A DNA stretch of 64,000 bases from UBA2561 sp964577275 (GTDB lineage Bacteria; Bacteroidota; Bacteroidia; Cytophagales; Thermoflexibacteraceae), in NCBI GenBank assembly GCA_964577275.1, contig CAZNYR010000002.1, positions 1 to 64,000 on the forward strand. Direction: 5' to 3'. The position numbers were made by a program, and so were the translations under genes. This document shows positions 18,245-27,708 of the stretch, piece after piece. Below the pieces are notes generated by a model. The model saw nothing but the letters and a program-made list of their open reading frames with translations, searched no databases and was not told where the DNA came from. Numbering within the stretch: the first letter of the stretch is position 1; every line of letters begins with the position of its first letter.

Positions 18245-18508
18245 GTTAGGTCTTTTTTAGGTTCTAAATAACACGTTGTATTTTTGATAAGTCAAATAAT
18301 TACTTTGTCTAAATTAAGTCGCAAAGTTCGGCTTTATTTCTTGACCAACCAAAAGAAAGCGCACGAAAATTAAACATTTTAACGCAATTATACCACTCCC
18401 AAGCTGTTTTTTTATTGCCTAAATCTTCGGAATAATCGTCTAAATCTTTGTAAATGAATAAATTAGACAATTATTTAACCGTTTCCAGAACGGAATATGC
18501 CCTCATTT

Positions 18509-20764
18509 TTATATCCGAAAACCTACCACCAGAATATCATCCGTCTGACTTTGTGTGCCTTTCCACTCTTGAAAAGTATTTTCGAGTGTTTTTAACTGAT
18601 TATCAAGAGGTTGTGTGTGCATTTTGGCAAGTAAATTTCGGAAATTACCCGACATATATTTACGATGGTGTTCGCCTCCGAATTGGTCTTGGAATCCATC
18701 CGAAGCCATATAAAATGTGGTCAAACCCGAAGTGAGTTTCAGCGTTTGGGACTCGAAATTACGCTCCTCACCCAAGCCGCCAACAGATTTTCGAGAAGCA
18801 TTCAGGATGTGTAATTCACCATCTTGAACATAAATTAATGGATTTTTTGCCCCCGCAAACGTAAGCGTTTTGGCAGATTTATTAATCAAACAAATGCTAA
18901 TATCCATGCCTGCGCCCGAACGAGTGGGGTCTTGGTGCAGATGATGGTGTAAATTTTGGTGCAGTTGATTCATAATTTGGTGAGGTTGCTCGATTCCAGA
19001 ACGAATAATTTTATTTAACTCGCTCATTCCCAACACACTAATTAATGCGCCTTGCACACCGTGTCCCGTACAATCTGCTACCGTAAGCAAGATTTTGTCT
19101 TCTTGTTTTTCCAGATGATAAAAATCGCCAGACAAAATATTTCGAGGCTTATAAAAGACAAAAGATTCCGAAAAATTATCCTTAAATACCTGCTTTACAG
19201 GCAACATCGCCTCTTGGATATAGCAGGCAGCATGAATGCTATCGGTCATCACTTTATTATGTTCTTGGATTTCATGCGATTGACTTTCGAGTTTTTCATT
19301 TTTTTGTAGGATTTCAGTTTTTTGCCGTTCGAGTTGCATATTTTGTGCCTCAATTTCTTGGCGTTGTTGCCGATTTTTGCGCCCATAAATGAAAAATATC
19401 ATCGCCAATCCTGCCAATAAAATGCCGATAATTCCAAAAACCAACCAATCTTTTTGCCGTCCTGCTTTCTCTGCCTGATATTGTCGCTCTAAGGATTTGG
19501 ATGCGCTACCCAAAGAATCCTTCTGGAAAATCACCTGCTCGATTTGTGTAATTAATTGATGTGTTTTTTCTTGCGCATCTTGATAGGATAACTCATTGTT
19601 AATCAGTTGTTTTTCAAGTTTTCGGACTTCTTTTTCGAGTAATTTTTTATGCTCGGATGATAATTCTTGGCTGTTTAGTTGTCCCGAAAATTCTTCCATT
19701 CTCCGCCGAATTTCCTCACTGCTCAAGGTAAGATTATGCTTTTCGGCTTCTAATAAATTAATAATTTGATTAATATTGTTCTGAAAAATACTAATTGAAT
19801 CTATTTTAGAATTAGAATCAGTGTCGATTTCTATATCGGCATCTTCAAAAACAAAATTTTTGCCTGCGGTTTGTGTCGTATTTTGGGTATCTGATGCGCC
19901 ATTGATAGGGGTGTTTTCTGTGGAAATATTGGGTTTTTCAGAGGAAATTATAGGTTCTAAGATTCTCATTTTCAGATAGATAACTCCTTTGTTTTTTTTC
20001 ATCATAAAATCACCTGTGGGAATTTGTTTGCCGTTTGCCATCAGGGTGCTATTCCGATTTAAGGTCAGATGAGCGGGTAAATCCATCGTAAATTTCCCGC
20101 CATTTTTGGTGTAAGCAGGCTGGCGCACGCCTGCAATTTCAATTTTGACATCATCCAATTTATTGCCTGTGGCATCATAAACCACTCCACGCAACGCCAC
20201 AGGTTTTTGATGACTGACCACGATGTGTATTTGTGAATTTTGAACATTATACCACCAATCTTGCATGAAAAAATAAGGACTTAGGGTTTTGACAATGGTC
20301 GGAACTTCGCCTTTTTTGATGCCAATAGTAAAGTTACCTTCGGGACTATCCGAAAAATAGTATTTGTCATTTACCAAAATATTGAAATTATCTGTAAAAT
20401 CAAAAAAGGTATTTCCTTTTGCATCTTGTACCACGCCACGAAGTTTATTTTCTTTGTTTTTATTCCCAACCGTGATGTTCAATTCTTTCATACGTTGATG
20501 AAATTTCCAACCACATAAAAAGTAATTTCCTTTGATTTTTACGCTGGTAGGTTGCTCATTTTGAGCAAGTTGTATATTTGAAGGACGATGCGGAGAAACC
20601 GCCTGAAATGCTCCGTCATTGACCGATATTTGTACCGCTTCTTCGATTTGTACGCCTTTGGAATCTGTAATCGTCAGTACTAATGGATATTTTTCTTGGG
20701 CAAAGTTAGTTTTTGAAATTACTAAAAAAAATACCAAAAACCAGATTAGTTTGATTGATTTCAT
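18509..20764 (-). CDS. SpoIIE-type PP2C phosphatase with extracytoplasmic sensor region
   Basis: 751 residues. A signal peptide (ending TNFAQ) precedes an extracytoplasmic region of three related beta-rich repeats (LRGVVQDAKGNTFFDF, LRGVVYDATGNKLDDV), resembling carboxypeptidase-regulatory or CnaB-like folds. Then come a coiled coil (about 320-435), a transmembrane helix at about 440-462 (WLVFGIIGILLAGLAMIFF), another coiled coil, and a C-terminal PP2C/SpoIIE domain with metal ligands in ILSGDFYHLE and VADCTGHGVQGAL. Such phosphatases dephosphorylate serine/threonine on anti-sigma-antagonist or other partners in response to signals. No anti-sigma or STAS partner is adjacent; the upstream genes are two histidine kinases on the same strand. 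Confidence 0.9.
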   Translation of the reverse strand: MKSIKLIWFLVFFLVISKTNFAQEKYPLVLTITDSKGVQIEEAVQISVNDGAFQAVSPHRPSNIQLAQNEQPTSVKIKGNYFLCGWKFHQRMKELNITVGNKNKENKLRGVVQDAKGNTFFDFTDNFNILVNDKYYFSDSPEGNFTIGIKKGEVPTIVKTLSPYFFMQDWWYNVQNSQIHIVVSHQKPVALRGVVYDATGNKLDDVKIEIAGVRQPAYTKNGGKFTMDLPAHLTLNRNSTLMANGKQIPTGDFMMKKNKGVIYLKMRILEPIISSEKPNISTENTPINGASDTQNTTQTAGKNFVFEDADIEIDTDSNSKIDSISIFQNNINQIINLLEAEKHNLTLSSEEIRRRMEEFSGQLNSQELSSEHKKLLEKEVRKLEKQLINNELSYQDAQEKTHQLITQIEQVIFQKDSLGSASKSLERQYQAEKAGRQKDWLVFGIIGILLAGLAMIFFIYGRKNRQQRQEIEAQNMQLERQKTEILQKNEKLESQSHEIQEHNKVMTDSIHAACYIQEAMLPVKQVFKDNFSESFVFYKPRNILSGDFYHLEKQEDKILLTVADCTGHGVQGALISVLGMSELNKIIRSGIEQPHQIMNQLHQNLHHHLHQDPTRSGAGMDISICLINKSAKTLTFAGAKNPLIYVQDGELHILNASRKSVGGLGEERNFESQTLKLTSGLTTFYMASDGFQDQFGGEHHRKYMSGNFRNLLAKMHTQPLDNQLKTLENTFQEWKGTQSQTDDILVVGFRI

Positions 20765-20950
20765 TGGTTTTTATAATTCGTTGATATTTCGTTTTATTTT
20801 GTTGTTGATTTATGCTTAAAATAGTACAACAAAAACCATACGATTTATGTTAAATTGTATTCAGAAGTAAAAAACGCTCCCAAAAGAGAAAACGAGTGAA
20901 AAGGGTTTTGGTATGAAAATACAAAATTTTTTTTGAAAAATACTAATTTC

Positions 20951-23512
20951 TTACAAGTTTTCTGGCAACTCATATTGAGGGCTAATCGGCAAAAAAAGCG
21001 TAAATTCCGTGCCTTTACCCATTTGGCTTACCAACCGAATTGCGCCTTTGTGTTTTTCGATAATGCCATAACTAATCGCCAATCCTAAGCCTGTGCCTTT
21101 TGTTCCTTTGGTCGAATAAAAAGGCTCAAATAGTTTTTCTTGGGTTTCTGAACTCATGCCTTCGCCCGTATCCGCAATGCGAATGCGAACGTAATTTTTC
21201 TCCGAATTTGTCCGCACCGTAATTGTTCCATCGCCCTCAATCGCTTCGGTTGCATTCGCTAACAGGTTCATAAACACCTGATTAATCTGTCCGATATGAC
21301 ATTCTACAAATGGTAAATTAGGTTCATATTCTCGAATGACCGTAATCCGACCTTTGAGTTCATTTCGTAAAATGACGAGTGTCGAATCCAATCCTTCATG
21401 CAAATCTGCGGGACGGAACACCTCATGTTTTCCGCCCGAAAATGTTTTCAATCCTCTGACAATTTCGGTGGCGCGTTGTACGCCTTCTTTGATGGAAACC
21501 ATCGTGGTCTGGAGATAGTTAAGCGTTTCCTCATATTCTTCTTCTTCTTTCCAAAGATTTATTTTTTTGATTTTTTCTTGCAAAGTATGTAATTCGTCAT
21601 CTGGTAATAATTTGTCATATTCAGTCAAAATCGGGATGATTTCTTGCAAATGCAGTTCGAGTGCCTCGATTCCGCCCGTAATAAAGGTAAGTGGATTATT
21701 AATTTCATGAGCAATTCCTGCGGTTAATAGTCCAATCGAAGCCATTTTGCCTTGATGCACAAGTTGGGCTTGCGTTTCTTTTTCACGTTTGAGAGCCTGC
21801 TCAAGTTCGATTTTGATGTGAGTAAGATGTTCGTTAGAAGCATTTAGTTCTTCAGAATTTTGACGTAATTCTTCTTCGGTTAAGATTAAATGTCTGTTGA
21901 TTTTTTCGAGCTTCATTTCATTTTGTTTTTGGTCGGTAATATCAAGCATCGCCCCGATAATGCCTTGTGGTTCATTCAAATTATTTCGATATAAATCTTT
22001 GTAAATCAGCATATTATGGGTGTCATTTTCGGATAAAATAATCTTCATCTCAAATCGCTGATACATACCTGATTGAATGATAACTTGGTCAGATTTTTCG
22101 TATTGGAGGGCTTGCGATGGGTCAAAAATTTCATGTGCTTTTTTGCCAATAATTTCCGTTTTTCGTTTGCCTAATGTCTGTGCAAATCGGCGGTTGCAAT
22201 TCAGATATGTTCCGCTGATATTTTTATAAAACACAGGAATCGGGATGGCTTCGAGCAGTTTGTTCATAAAATTCAGATTCTCCTTGAGTTTGACCTCATG
22301 TTCGATGCGGGCGGAGATGTCCCGTGAGGATGTAATCAGGTTTTGAGTTTCGCCAGCCAAATTTTCAACAGATGTTGTTAAGGTTTCAAACCATAAATAT
22401 TCACCCGATTTATGTTTGAAGCGATAACGTGATAAATGTTTGGCTTTGTGTTTCTTCACTTTTTTATAGCCCGCTTTTAGCCCAATGACATCCTCGTGAT
22501 GGAATAAAATATGATGACTTTTGCCGATAAGTTCGTCTGGTTCATAGCCCAATAATTCCCTGACCGAAGGCGAAATATACACAAATTCGCCTTCGGGATT
22601 ATGCACACAAATCAAATCCTTGGCGTGTTCGGCTAATAAACGATAATTGGCTTGTGTTTTTTCTAATTTTTCGATGGCTTCATATTGTTCTTGAACACTT
22701 TTACAAATTGCAATATATTGATAATCAGATTGTTGTGATTTGAATTGTCGAATATGAATTTCAAAACGCACAAATTTTCCTTCTCGATTAAGGAGGCGAA
22801 CCGTATGATAAAAATTATGCTGTTTTTGGACTTTTTTGCCCTGCAAATCCAGCGATAATTTCTTTTGGTCAGCAGCAAAAACCAAGCGCGTCAGTTGCAT
22901 ACGGCGCATATAACTTGCCGAATAACCGAGCAGAGATTTAACCGATTGACTAACATAATTAATATGAAATTCATCATCAAAAATCAAAATCATATCGCCA
23001 GCGTGTTCGGCAACAATCTGATAATGTGCTTTTTGTGCTTTTAGTGAATTGGGTTTATTGTGTAATTCATTTTGTAAAATAAAGGTTTCCAATTTGAGTT
23101 CGATAATCGTCATCAAATCCTGAATCCACGTTTTCCATTCGGGCGAAATTTCGCCTATCTGAATAAATACGCCCAAATTTTCTTGGGTAATATTCAGAAA
23201 TTGATAGCGAACTTCTTGTCCAGAAAAATAATGCGTGATTAACTTTTGGAGTAATTTATCGTGTAAAGCGTTGGCTTGCCGAATTTCGGACATAATTGCC
23301 TCATAATCAGTAGATAAAATGCCAGAAACAAATGACAAATCCCGATAAAAAGGCATTTGAGCATCCCAAAGAAAAGTAAAAACGGAACTCGTTTCGGTGG
23401 CAAATGATTCCAGAGCCTGCACCAATACACGGCTCATATCTAAGGGTGTTTGGGCTGCCCGAATTTGTTGTAACGTATTGCTAAACAAGAGGTTCGTATT
23501 TGTCAAAGTCAT
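20951..23512 (-). CDS. Multi-PAS sensor histidine kinase
   Basis: 853 residues, with no clear signal peptide or transmembrane segment, so probably cytoplasmic. An N-terminal region of about 160 residues is unassigned (GAF-like size). Three PAS domains follow (about 165-290, 295-410 and 425-545), marked by INYVSQSVKSLLGYS, EFVYISPSVRELLGYEPDE and TYLNCNRRFAQTLGKRK. A coiled coil leads to the dimerisation/phosphoacceptor segment with His602 in LTAGIAHEINNPLTF, and then the HATPase domain (N box NLLANATEAIEG, G boxes DTGEGMS and GTGLGLAIS). There is no receiver domain. Its start is 27 bp after the stop of the receiver-kinase gene upstream, so the two are likely cotranscribed and may exchange phosphate. 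Confidence 0.94.
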   Translation of the reverse strand: MTLTNTNLLFSNTLQQIRAAQTPLDMSRVLVQALESFATETSSVFTFLWDAQMPFYRDLSFVSGILSTDYEAIMSEIRQANALHDKLLQKLITHYFSGQEVRYQFLNITQENLGVFIQIGEISPEWKTWIQDLMTIIELKLETFILQNELHNKPNSLKAQKAHYQIVAEHAGDMILIFDDEFHINYVSQSVKSLLGYSASYMRRMQLTRLVFAADQKKLSLDLQGKKVQKQHNFYHTVRLLNREGKFVRFEIHIRQFKSQQSDYQYIAICKSVQEQYEAIEKLEKTQANYRLLAEHAKDLICVHNPEGEFVYISPSVRELLGYEPDELIGKSHHILFHHEDVIGLKAGYKKVKKHKAKHLSRYRFKHKSGEYLWFETLTTSVENLAGETQNLITSSRDISARIEHEVKLKENLNFMNKLLEAIPIPVFYKNISGTYLNCNRRFAQTLGKRKTEIIGKKAHEIFDPSQALQYEKSDQVIIQSGMYQRFEMKIILSENDTHNMLIYKDLYRNNLNEPQGIIGAMLDITDQKQNEMKLEKINRHLILTEEELRQNSEELNASNEHLTHIKIELEQALKREKETQAQLVHQGKMASIGLLTAGIAHEINNPLTFITGGIEALELHLQEIIPILTEYDKLLPDDELHTLQEKIKKINLWKEEEEYEETLNYLQTTMVSIKEGVQRATEIVRGLKTFSGGKHEVFRPADLHEGLDSTLVILRNELKGRITVIREYEPNLPFVECHIGQINQVFMNLLANATEAIEGDGTITVRTNSEKNYVRIRIADTGEGMSSETQEKLFEPFYSTKGTKGTGLGLAISYGIIEKHKGAIRLVSQMGKGTEFTLFLPISPQYELPENL

Positions 23513-23539
23513 GGCTTTGCGAGTTTAGGCGTGGGATAA

Positions 23540-24703
23540 TTAAGCCAAAGGCAGTTTGAATCCAAAAGTTGAGCCTTTGCCCTCTTGACTTTCGACCCAA
23601 ATCGTGCCGTGTTGTAATTCGATAAATTCTTTACATAGTTTTAAGCCCAAACCTGTTCCCTTTTCGTGGGCTGTGCCGTGTGTCGTATGATGCCTGCCAC
23701 TCTCAAATAAGCCCGCCATCACCTGCTCGGACATTCCCACGCCCGAATCTTTTATTTCTGTAATAACTTGATTATCAATTACTTTTGTAAAAATATAAAC
23801 CTGTCCATCGTGTTTGGTAAATTTGATGGCATTACTAATCAGGTTTCTCAAGACGGTATCCAACATATTATTATCCGCAAAAACCATCAGTGTTTCGGGT
23901 GGACTTTGGGTCTGGAGTTGAATATTTTTCTGTTCGGCAGTAGGCTCAAATAATGAAATATTACGCGTAATGATTTGGGTCAGATTAATTTTTTGTATTT
24001 CGGCGTGGCTGTCATTCATCTGATTTCGAGACCAATACAACAAATTATTTAACAAATCCTTCACGCGCAAAACCGAAGTTTGGATGCGTTTGCCCAAATC
24101 CCGAATTTCTGCGGGCGTAAAACTATCGTCTAATTCAATCAATAAACTGACAAAATTACTTAATGTAGCTAATGGAGAACGTAAATCATGCGAAATAATC
24201 GAAAATAATTTGTCTTTGACCGCATGGGCATCACGCAGTTCTTGGTTGGCTTTTTCGAGTGATTGGGTTCTTTCGTGGACTTTTTGTTCGAGATTTCGGA
24301 TTAAATCGGCATTATCTTGCTTGAGTTGCCATTGTTGGATGGCATTCTGAATAATCATTTGGAGGTTGTGTCGATTCCAAGGCTTGGTCGTATATTGAAA
24401 AATATTGTACTCGTTTACGGCTTTGAGAATATCACTCACATCGCTATACCCCGATAAAATCATGCGGGGCGTATCGGGCTGCAAATCTTTGATACTTTCC
24501 AGAAATTCCAATCCCGTCATTTCGGGCATCACCTGGTCAGTAATGACCAAATGAATCTGTTGCTCTTCCATAATTTTGATGCCTTCTCGTCCCGAAGTGG
24601 CGGTATATAAGGTATATTTCTTGAAAAAGCTACTCCGAAAAACATTAAGGTTATTGGGTTCATCATCGACATAAAGAATGCTGTATTTTTTTCGAGTTTT
24701 CAT
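23540..24703 (-). CDS. Receiver domain-histidine kinase hybrid
   Basis: 387 residues. An N-terminal receiver domain (about 1-120) has the acidic pair in YVDDEPNN and the phosphoacceptor Asp56 in VITDQVMPEMTG. A coiled-coil linker (about 125-160, EQKVHERTQSLEKANQEL) leads to the HisKA domain with His172 in ISHDLRSPLATL, then the HATPase domain (NLISNAIKFTKHDG, DSGVGMS, GTGLGLKLC). A receiver placed before the kinase suggests that phosphorylation by another kinase modulates this one. It is the first gene of a unit with the PAS kinase gene 27 bp downstream. No DNA-binding output domain is present in either product, so the output partner lies elsewhere. Confidence 0.94.
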   Translation of the reverse strand: MKTRKKYSILYVDDEPNNLNVFRSSFFKKYTLYTATSGREGIKIMEEQQIHLVITDQVMPEMTGLEFLESIKDLQPDTPRMILSGYSDVSDILKAVNEYNIFQYTTKPWNRHNLQMIIQNAIQQWQLKQDNADLIRNLEQKVHERTQSLEKANQELRDAHAVKDKLFSIISHDLRSPLATLSNFVSLLIELDDSFTPAEIRDLGKRIQTSVLRVKDLLNNLLYWSRNQMNDSHAEIQKINLTQIITRNISLFEPTAEQKNIQLQTQSPPETLMVFADNNMLDTVLRNLISNAIKFTKHDGQVYIFTKVIDNQVITEIKDSGVGMSEQVMAGLFESGRHHTTHGTAHEKGTGLGLKLCKEFIELQHGTIWVESQEGKGSTFGFKLPLA

Positions 24704-24768
24704 GGAACGATTACGATTTTGCTTAGTCTGGTAAATATATATATTTTCGGGAAAATTAGCCTTAAAAG

Positions 24769-26022
24769 TTATAAATTAGTCATCCATTGCATCAGTTGCG
24801 TACAGATAATTGCGCCATAAGTACCTAAGGCATAGCCTATTACCGCCATCAAAATCCCAACAGGAGCTAAGCTCGGACTGAACGCCGAAGCCACCACAGG
24901 TGCGGAAGCCGCCCCGCCTACATTTGCCTGACTGCCCACCGCCACAAAAAAGAAAGGCGCACGAATCAGTTTGGCGACCGTCAATAACAAAATAATATGC
25001 ACCAACATCCAAATAATCCCAATCAAAAACAAGCCTAAATTATCAAAAATCTCGCCGATATTCATTTTTAGTCCTATCGTAGCGACCAAAATATAAATAA
25101 AAATACTTCCGAAACGAGATGCGCCCACGCCTTCGAGTTTACGATATTTGGTAAACGATAATCCGACCCCAATCGTGGTGGCAATGACGACCAGCCAGAA
25201 AAACCCCGAAGTCAATGAATTGAGATTCAGGGCATGTAAGGTTTCTGCATGATTTTTCATCAGTGGCGTGATAAGGTCTGCGCTTAGATGCGCTAATCCT
25301 GTTCCTGCAAATCCTATTCCTAAAACGAGCATCGTATCTTTGGTCGTGGGAATACGCAAGACACTTGCCTGATAATCAGCTACTTTTTGTTTTAATTCTT
25401 CGATAGCCACCGTATCGGCTCGGAGAAATTTATCAATGCGTGAGGTTATGCTTGCGCCATACAAAATAAATCCCATCCAAATATTTGCCGTGATGATGTC
25501 CACCACGACCATCGAGGCGAATAATTTATCGCTCACCTGATAGATTTCTTTCATGGCGGCTTGGTTTGCTCCACCGCCAATCCAACTGCCCGCCACAGTC
25601 GAAAGTCCTTTCCAAACTTCCTGAATATCAGTATCTAACAGATTAGGCATAAACTGAATCACAATCAATAAAGCCACAGGACCTCCCAAAATAATGCCTA
25701 ACGTAGCGGTCAGAAACATGACTATCGCGCGCCAGCCCAGATTGATAATTCCGTGTAAATCAATACTTAAACACAATAAAATAAGGCAGGCAGGCAATAA
25801 ATAACGAGAAGCCACAAAATACAGATTGGAGGACTCGTTATCAACCAAACCCAACGGATAATTGAGCAAAGAAGGCAGAAAATAACATAACAAAACCGAA
25901 GGTACAAATCGGTAAAATTTTTGCCAAAAAGGGTGCGGACTGGAACTGGTGATGAAAACAAAGGCAAGCATCGCCATCAGTATTCCAAAAACAAGGGCAT
26001 CATTCTGAAAAAGCGCAGACAT
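24769..26022 (-). CDS. DUF819-family integral membrane protein
   Basis: 417 residues with about ten hydrophobic spans. TVAGSWIGGGANQAAMKEIY near the middle and GSQANVGGAASAPVVASAF near the C-terminus are duplicated glycine-rich segments typical of the DUF819 (YjcL-like) family, which is related to secondary transporters with an inverted repeat. The substrate is unknown. It precedes the receiver-kinase gene on the same strand by 65 bp, so it may be cotranscribed with the sensors. Upstream lies a spacer with a dispersed repeat (26101-26166). The length matches the family. Confidence 0.85.
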   Translation of the reverse strand: MSALFQNDALVFGILMAMLAFVFITSSSPHPFWQKFYRFVPSVLLCYFLPSLLNYPLGLVDNESSNLYFVASRYLLPACLILLCLSIDLHGIINLGWRAIVMFLTATLGIILGGPVALLIVIQFMPNLLDTDIQEVWKGLSTVAGSWIGGGANQAAMKEIYQVSDKLFASMVVVDIITANIWMGFILYGASITSRIDKFLRADTVAIEELKQKVADYQASVLRIPTTKDTMLVLGIGFAGTGLAHLSADLITPLMKNHAETLHALNLNSLTSGFFWLVVIATTIGVGLSFTKYRKLEGVGASRFGSIFIYILVATIGLKMNIGEIFDNLGLFLIGIIWMLVHIILLLTVAKLIRAPFFFVAVGSQANVGGAASAPVVASAFSPSLAPVGILMAVIGYALGTYGAIICTQLMQWMTNL

Positions 26023-26100
26023 TTGATGTGGGTTTATTAGGTAACTATGATTTATTTATCCTTTAGTTTCAATATGATTTGCTGATTATCAATAGTGATA

Positions 26101-26166
26101 AGTAGTATTTAGTAGTATTTAGTACAAAGTATTAAGATGATGTAATTATTTGAAAATCAAGAAATT
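26101..26166 (-). repeat. Dispersed intergenic repeat, copy A
   Basis: Read on the minus strand from 26166, this segment contains TTGATTTTCAAATAATTAC and matches copy B at 45084-45132 in 37 of the first 38 positions. Both copies then end in AATACTACT, with copy A carrying an extra internal tandem duplication (AGTAGTATTT repeated at 26101-26120 on the plus strand). It lies between manA and the DUF819 gene. No reading frame or transposase is associated with it. Confidence 0.7.
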
Positions 26167-26235
26167 ACACTCAAACCAAAATACAAACTAAATTTGCATC
26201 GGTACTTACCAAATACAAGGCATGGTTTTGTGAAA

Positions 26236-27201
26236 TTATTGAATGTAAACTTCCAACATTTTGAAGGCATCAAGACACGTGAAAGGAATCGTTTTGATAC
26301 AAGCTGGAATCAAGATACAATCTCCTTTTTGTAAAAAAACTTCGTGAATCTTACATTTGCCTTCCAAACACATCAGAATCACAAAACTATCTAAATGTTG
26401 ATAATTTCGTGTCATATTTTCATTTGCCAAAATGATATGAGCCGTAAAATAAGGACAAGATACGACAGGATTGGCATGGTTCATTTTTTTATCCCAACGG
26501 ATTTTATATTCTGGATATACCTCAAAATCAATGGCTTCGAGAGCCTGCTCGATGTGCAATTCTCGGGGATTTCCGTCCGCATCCCTTCGGTCATAATCAT
26601 AAATGCGATACGTGATATCGGATGCTTGTTGAATTTCGGCAATCAAACAACCTTTTCCGATGGTGTGAATTCGTCCTGCGGGAATGAAAAAAATATCGTC
26701 TTGTGTGGCTTTTTCATGGTTTAATACGTCCATAATAGTATGATTATCAACCATTTGGCTGTATTTTTGGGGCGTAATCTGTTCGGAAAATCCCGATACG
26801 ATTTTTGCGTCTTCGTCTGCCTGCACGACATACCACATTTCCGTTTTTCCGAAACCCTGATTTCGGGCGGCGGCTAAGGCATCGTTGGGATGCACCTGAA
26901 CCGATAAATCTTGTTGTGCATCAATAAATTTGACCAACAACGGAAAAGCATTTCCAAACTGCTGATATACGTGCTGCCCGACCAATTTATCTTGAAATTC
27001 GGTCAGGATTTCTTTGAGGTTTTTGCCCGCCAGATAGCCATTAGAAACGACTGAAAGTGAGTCTTCTACGTCCGAAATTTCCCACGTTTCGCCACAGGTT
27101 TTGAGGGGTTCAAAATTTTTATTGAGAATCGTATTGAGTTTGGTGCCTCCCCAAATTTTTTCTTTAAAAATAGACCGAAACAATAATGGGTATAATTCCA
27201 T
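26236..27201 (-). CDS. manA: Mannose-6-phosphate isomerase, class I
   Basis: 321 residues, the short form of type I phosphomannose isomerase. PLLFRSIFKEKIWGG and CGETWEISDVE open the protein; SVQVHPND and KTEMWYVV supply metal ligands (Gln, His, Glu) and FFIPAGRIHTIGKG supplies the later histidine, all in the expected order in a double cupin fold. The enzyme interconverts fructose 6-phosphate and mannose 6-phosphate using zinc, feeding GDP-mannose synthesis for surface glycans. The gene is monocistronic and divergent from uvrA across a 507-bp spacer. The start was chosen because MELYPLLFRSIFKE aligns with the usual N-terminus. Confidence 0.93.
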   Translation of the reverse strand: MELYPLLFRSIFKEKIWGGTKLNTILNKNFEPLKTCGETWEISDVEDSLSVVSNGYLAGKNLKEILTEFQDKLVGQHVYQQFGNAFPLLVKFIDAQQDLSVQVHPNDALAAARNQGFGKTEMWYVVQADEDAKIVSGFSEQITPQKYSQMVDNHTIMDVLNHEKATQDDIFFIPAGRIHTIGKGCLIAEIQQASDITYRIYDYDRRDADGNPRELHIEQALEAIDFEVYPEYKIRWDKKMNHANPVVSCPYFTAHIILANENMTRNYQHLDSFVILMCLEGKCKIHEVFLQKGDCILIPACIKTIPFTCLDAFKMLEVYIQ

Positions 27202-27708
27202 GAAGCATCATATTTTTGAGTTAGAAATAAGTTCGCCGTTAAGGTATTGGATAAAGTTCGCAAAAATAGAAATAATCTGCATATTGCAGGATTTTTGCTT
27301 GACCGTTTCCCATTTTGATCGGGATATTTTTGCAGGATTTTAGCGCGTTTTATTGGTCATCATTGGCACGGAAATATCGTTTATTTATCGTCTAAAACAA
27401 CGCACTCACGGATAGAAAGTGGCAATTAATCGAAAAGATGTGTTATTGCCCAAACCCTCATCGTATAAGAGTAAATAGGTCATTTTTTCAAAAAAAGTTG
27501 AATTTTGTGCAAAAAAATATCAAACTTGAGGCGTTATTTTTTTATTGTGCAAAAGTGAACGTATGTCCAAAGAATCAAGGAATTTATCGAATAATCTGCG
27601 TAAATTGAACCGTTTTGAAACAAATCGGATTAATTTTGAGAGAAACTGATAAACTTTGTTTGAATTGACAAAATACAATAAATTCATAAAAAGCGACAGG
27701 ACAAATCC
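27202..27708. other. 507-bp divergent spacer between manA and uvrA
   Basis: No credible gene was found. On the minus strand TATTTTTG (complement at 27261-27268) fits the TAnnTTTG -7 box 60 bases before manA, with a CTGCA/TGCAG inverted repeat just upstream of it (27277-27289). The 15-base segment TTGCAGGATTTT(T/A)GC occurs twice, near 27284 and again near 27330. Promoters for both flanking genes must lie here. Confidence 0.4.

Noticed and set aside
18454..18735. 93-codon plus-strand frame opposite the SpoIIE phosphatase gene
   Set aside because: It lies almost wholly on the antisense of the well-supported PP2C domain and shows no domain of its own.
26101..26124. AGTAGTATTT tandem repeat as a possible CRISPR or iteron array
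   Set aside because: Only about two and a half units with no spacers, and it is part of the dispersed repeat copy.
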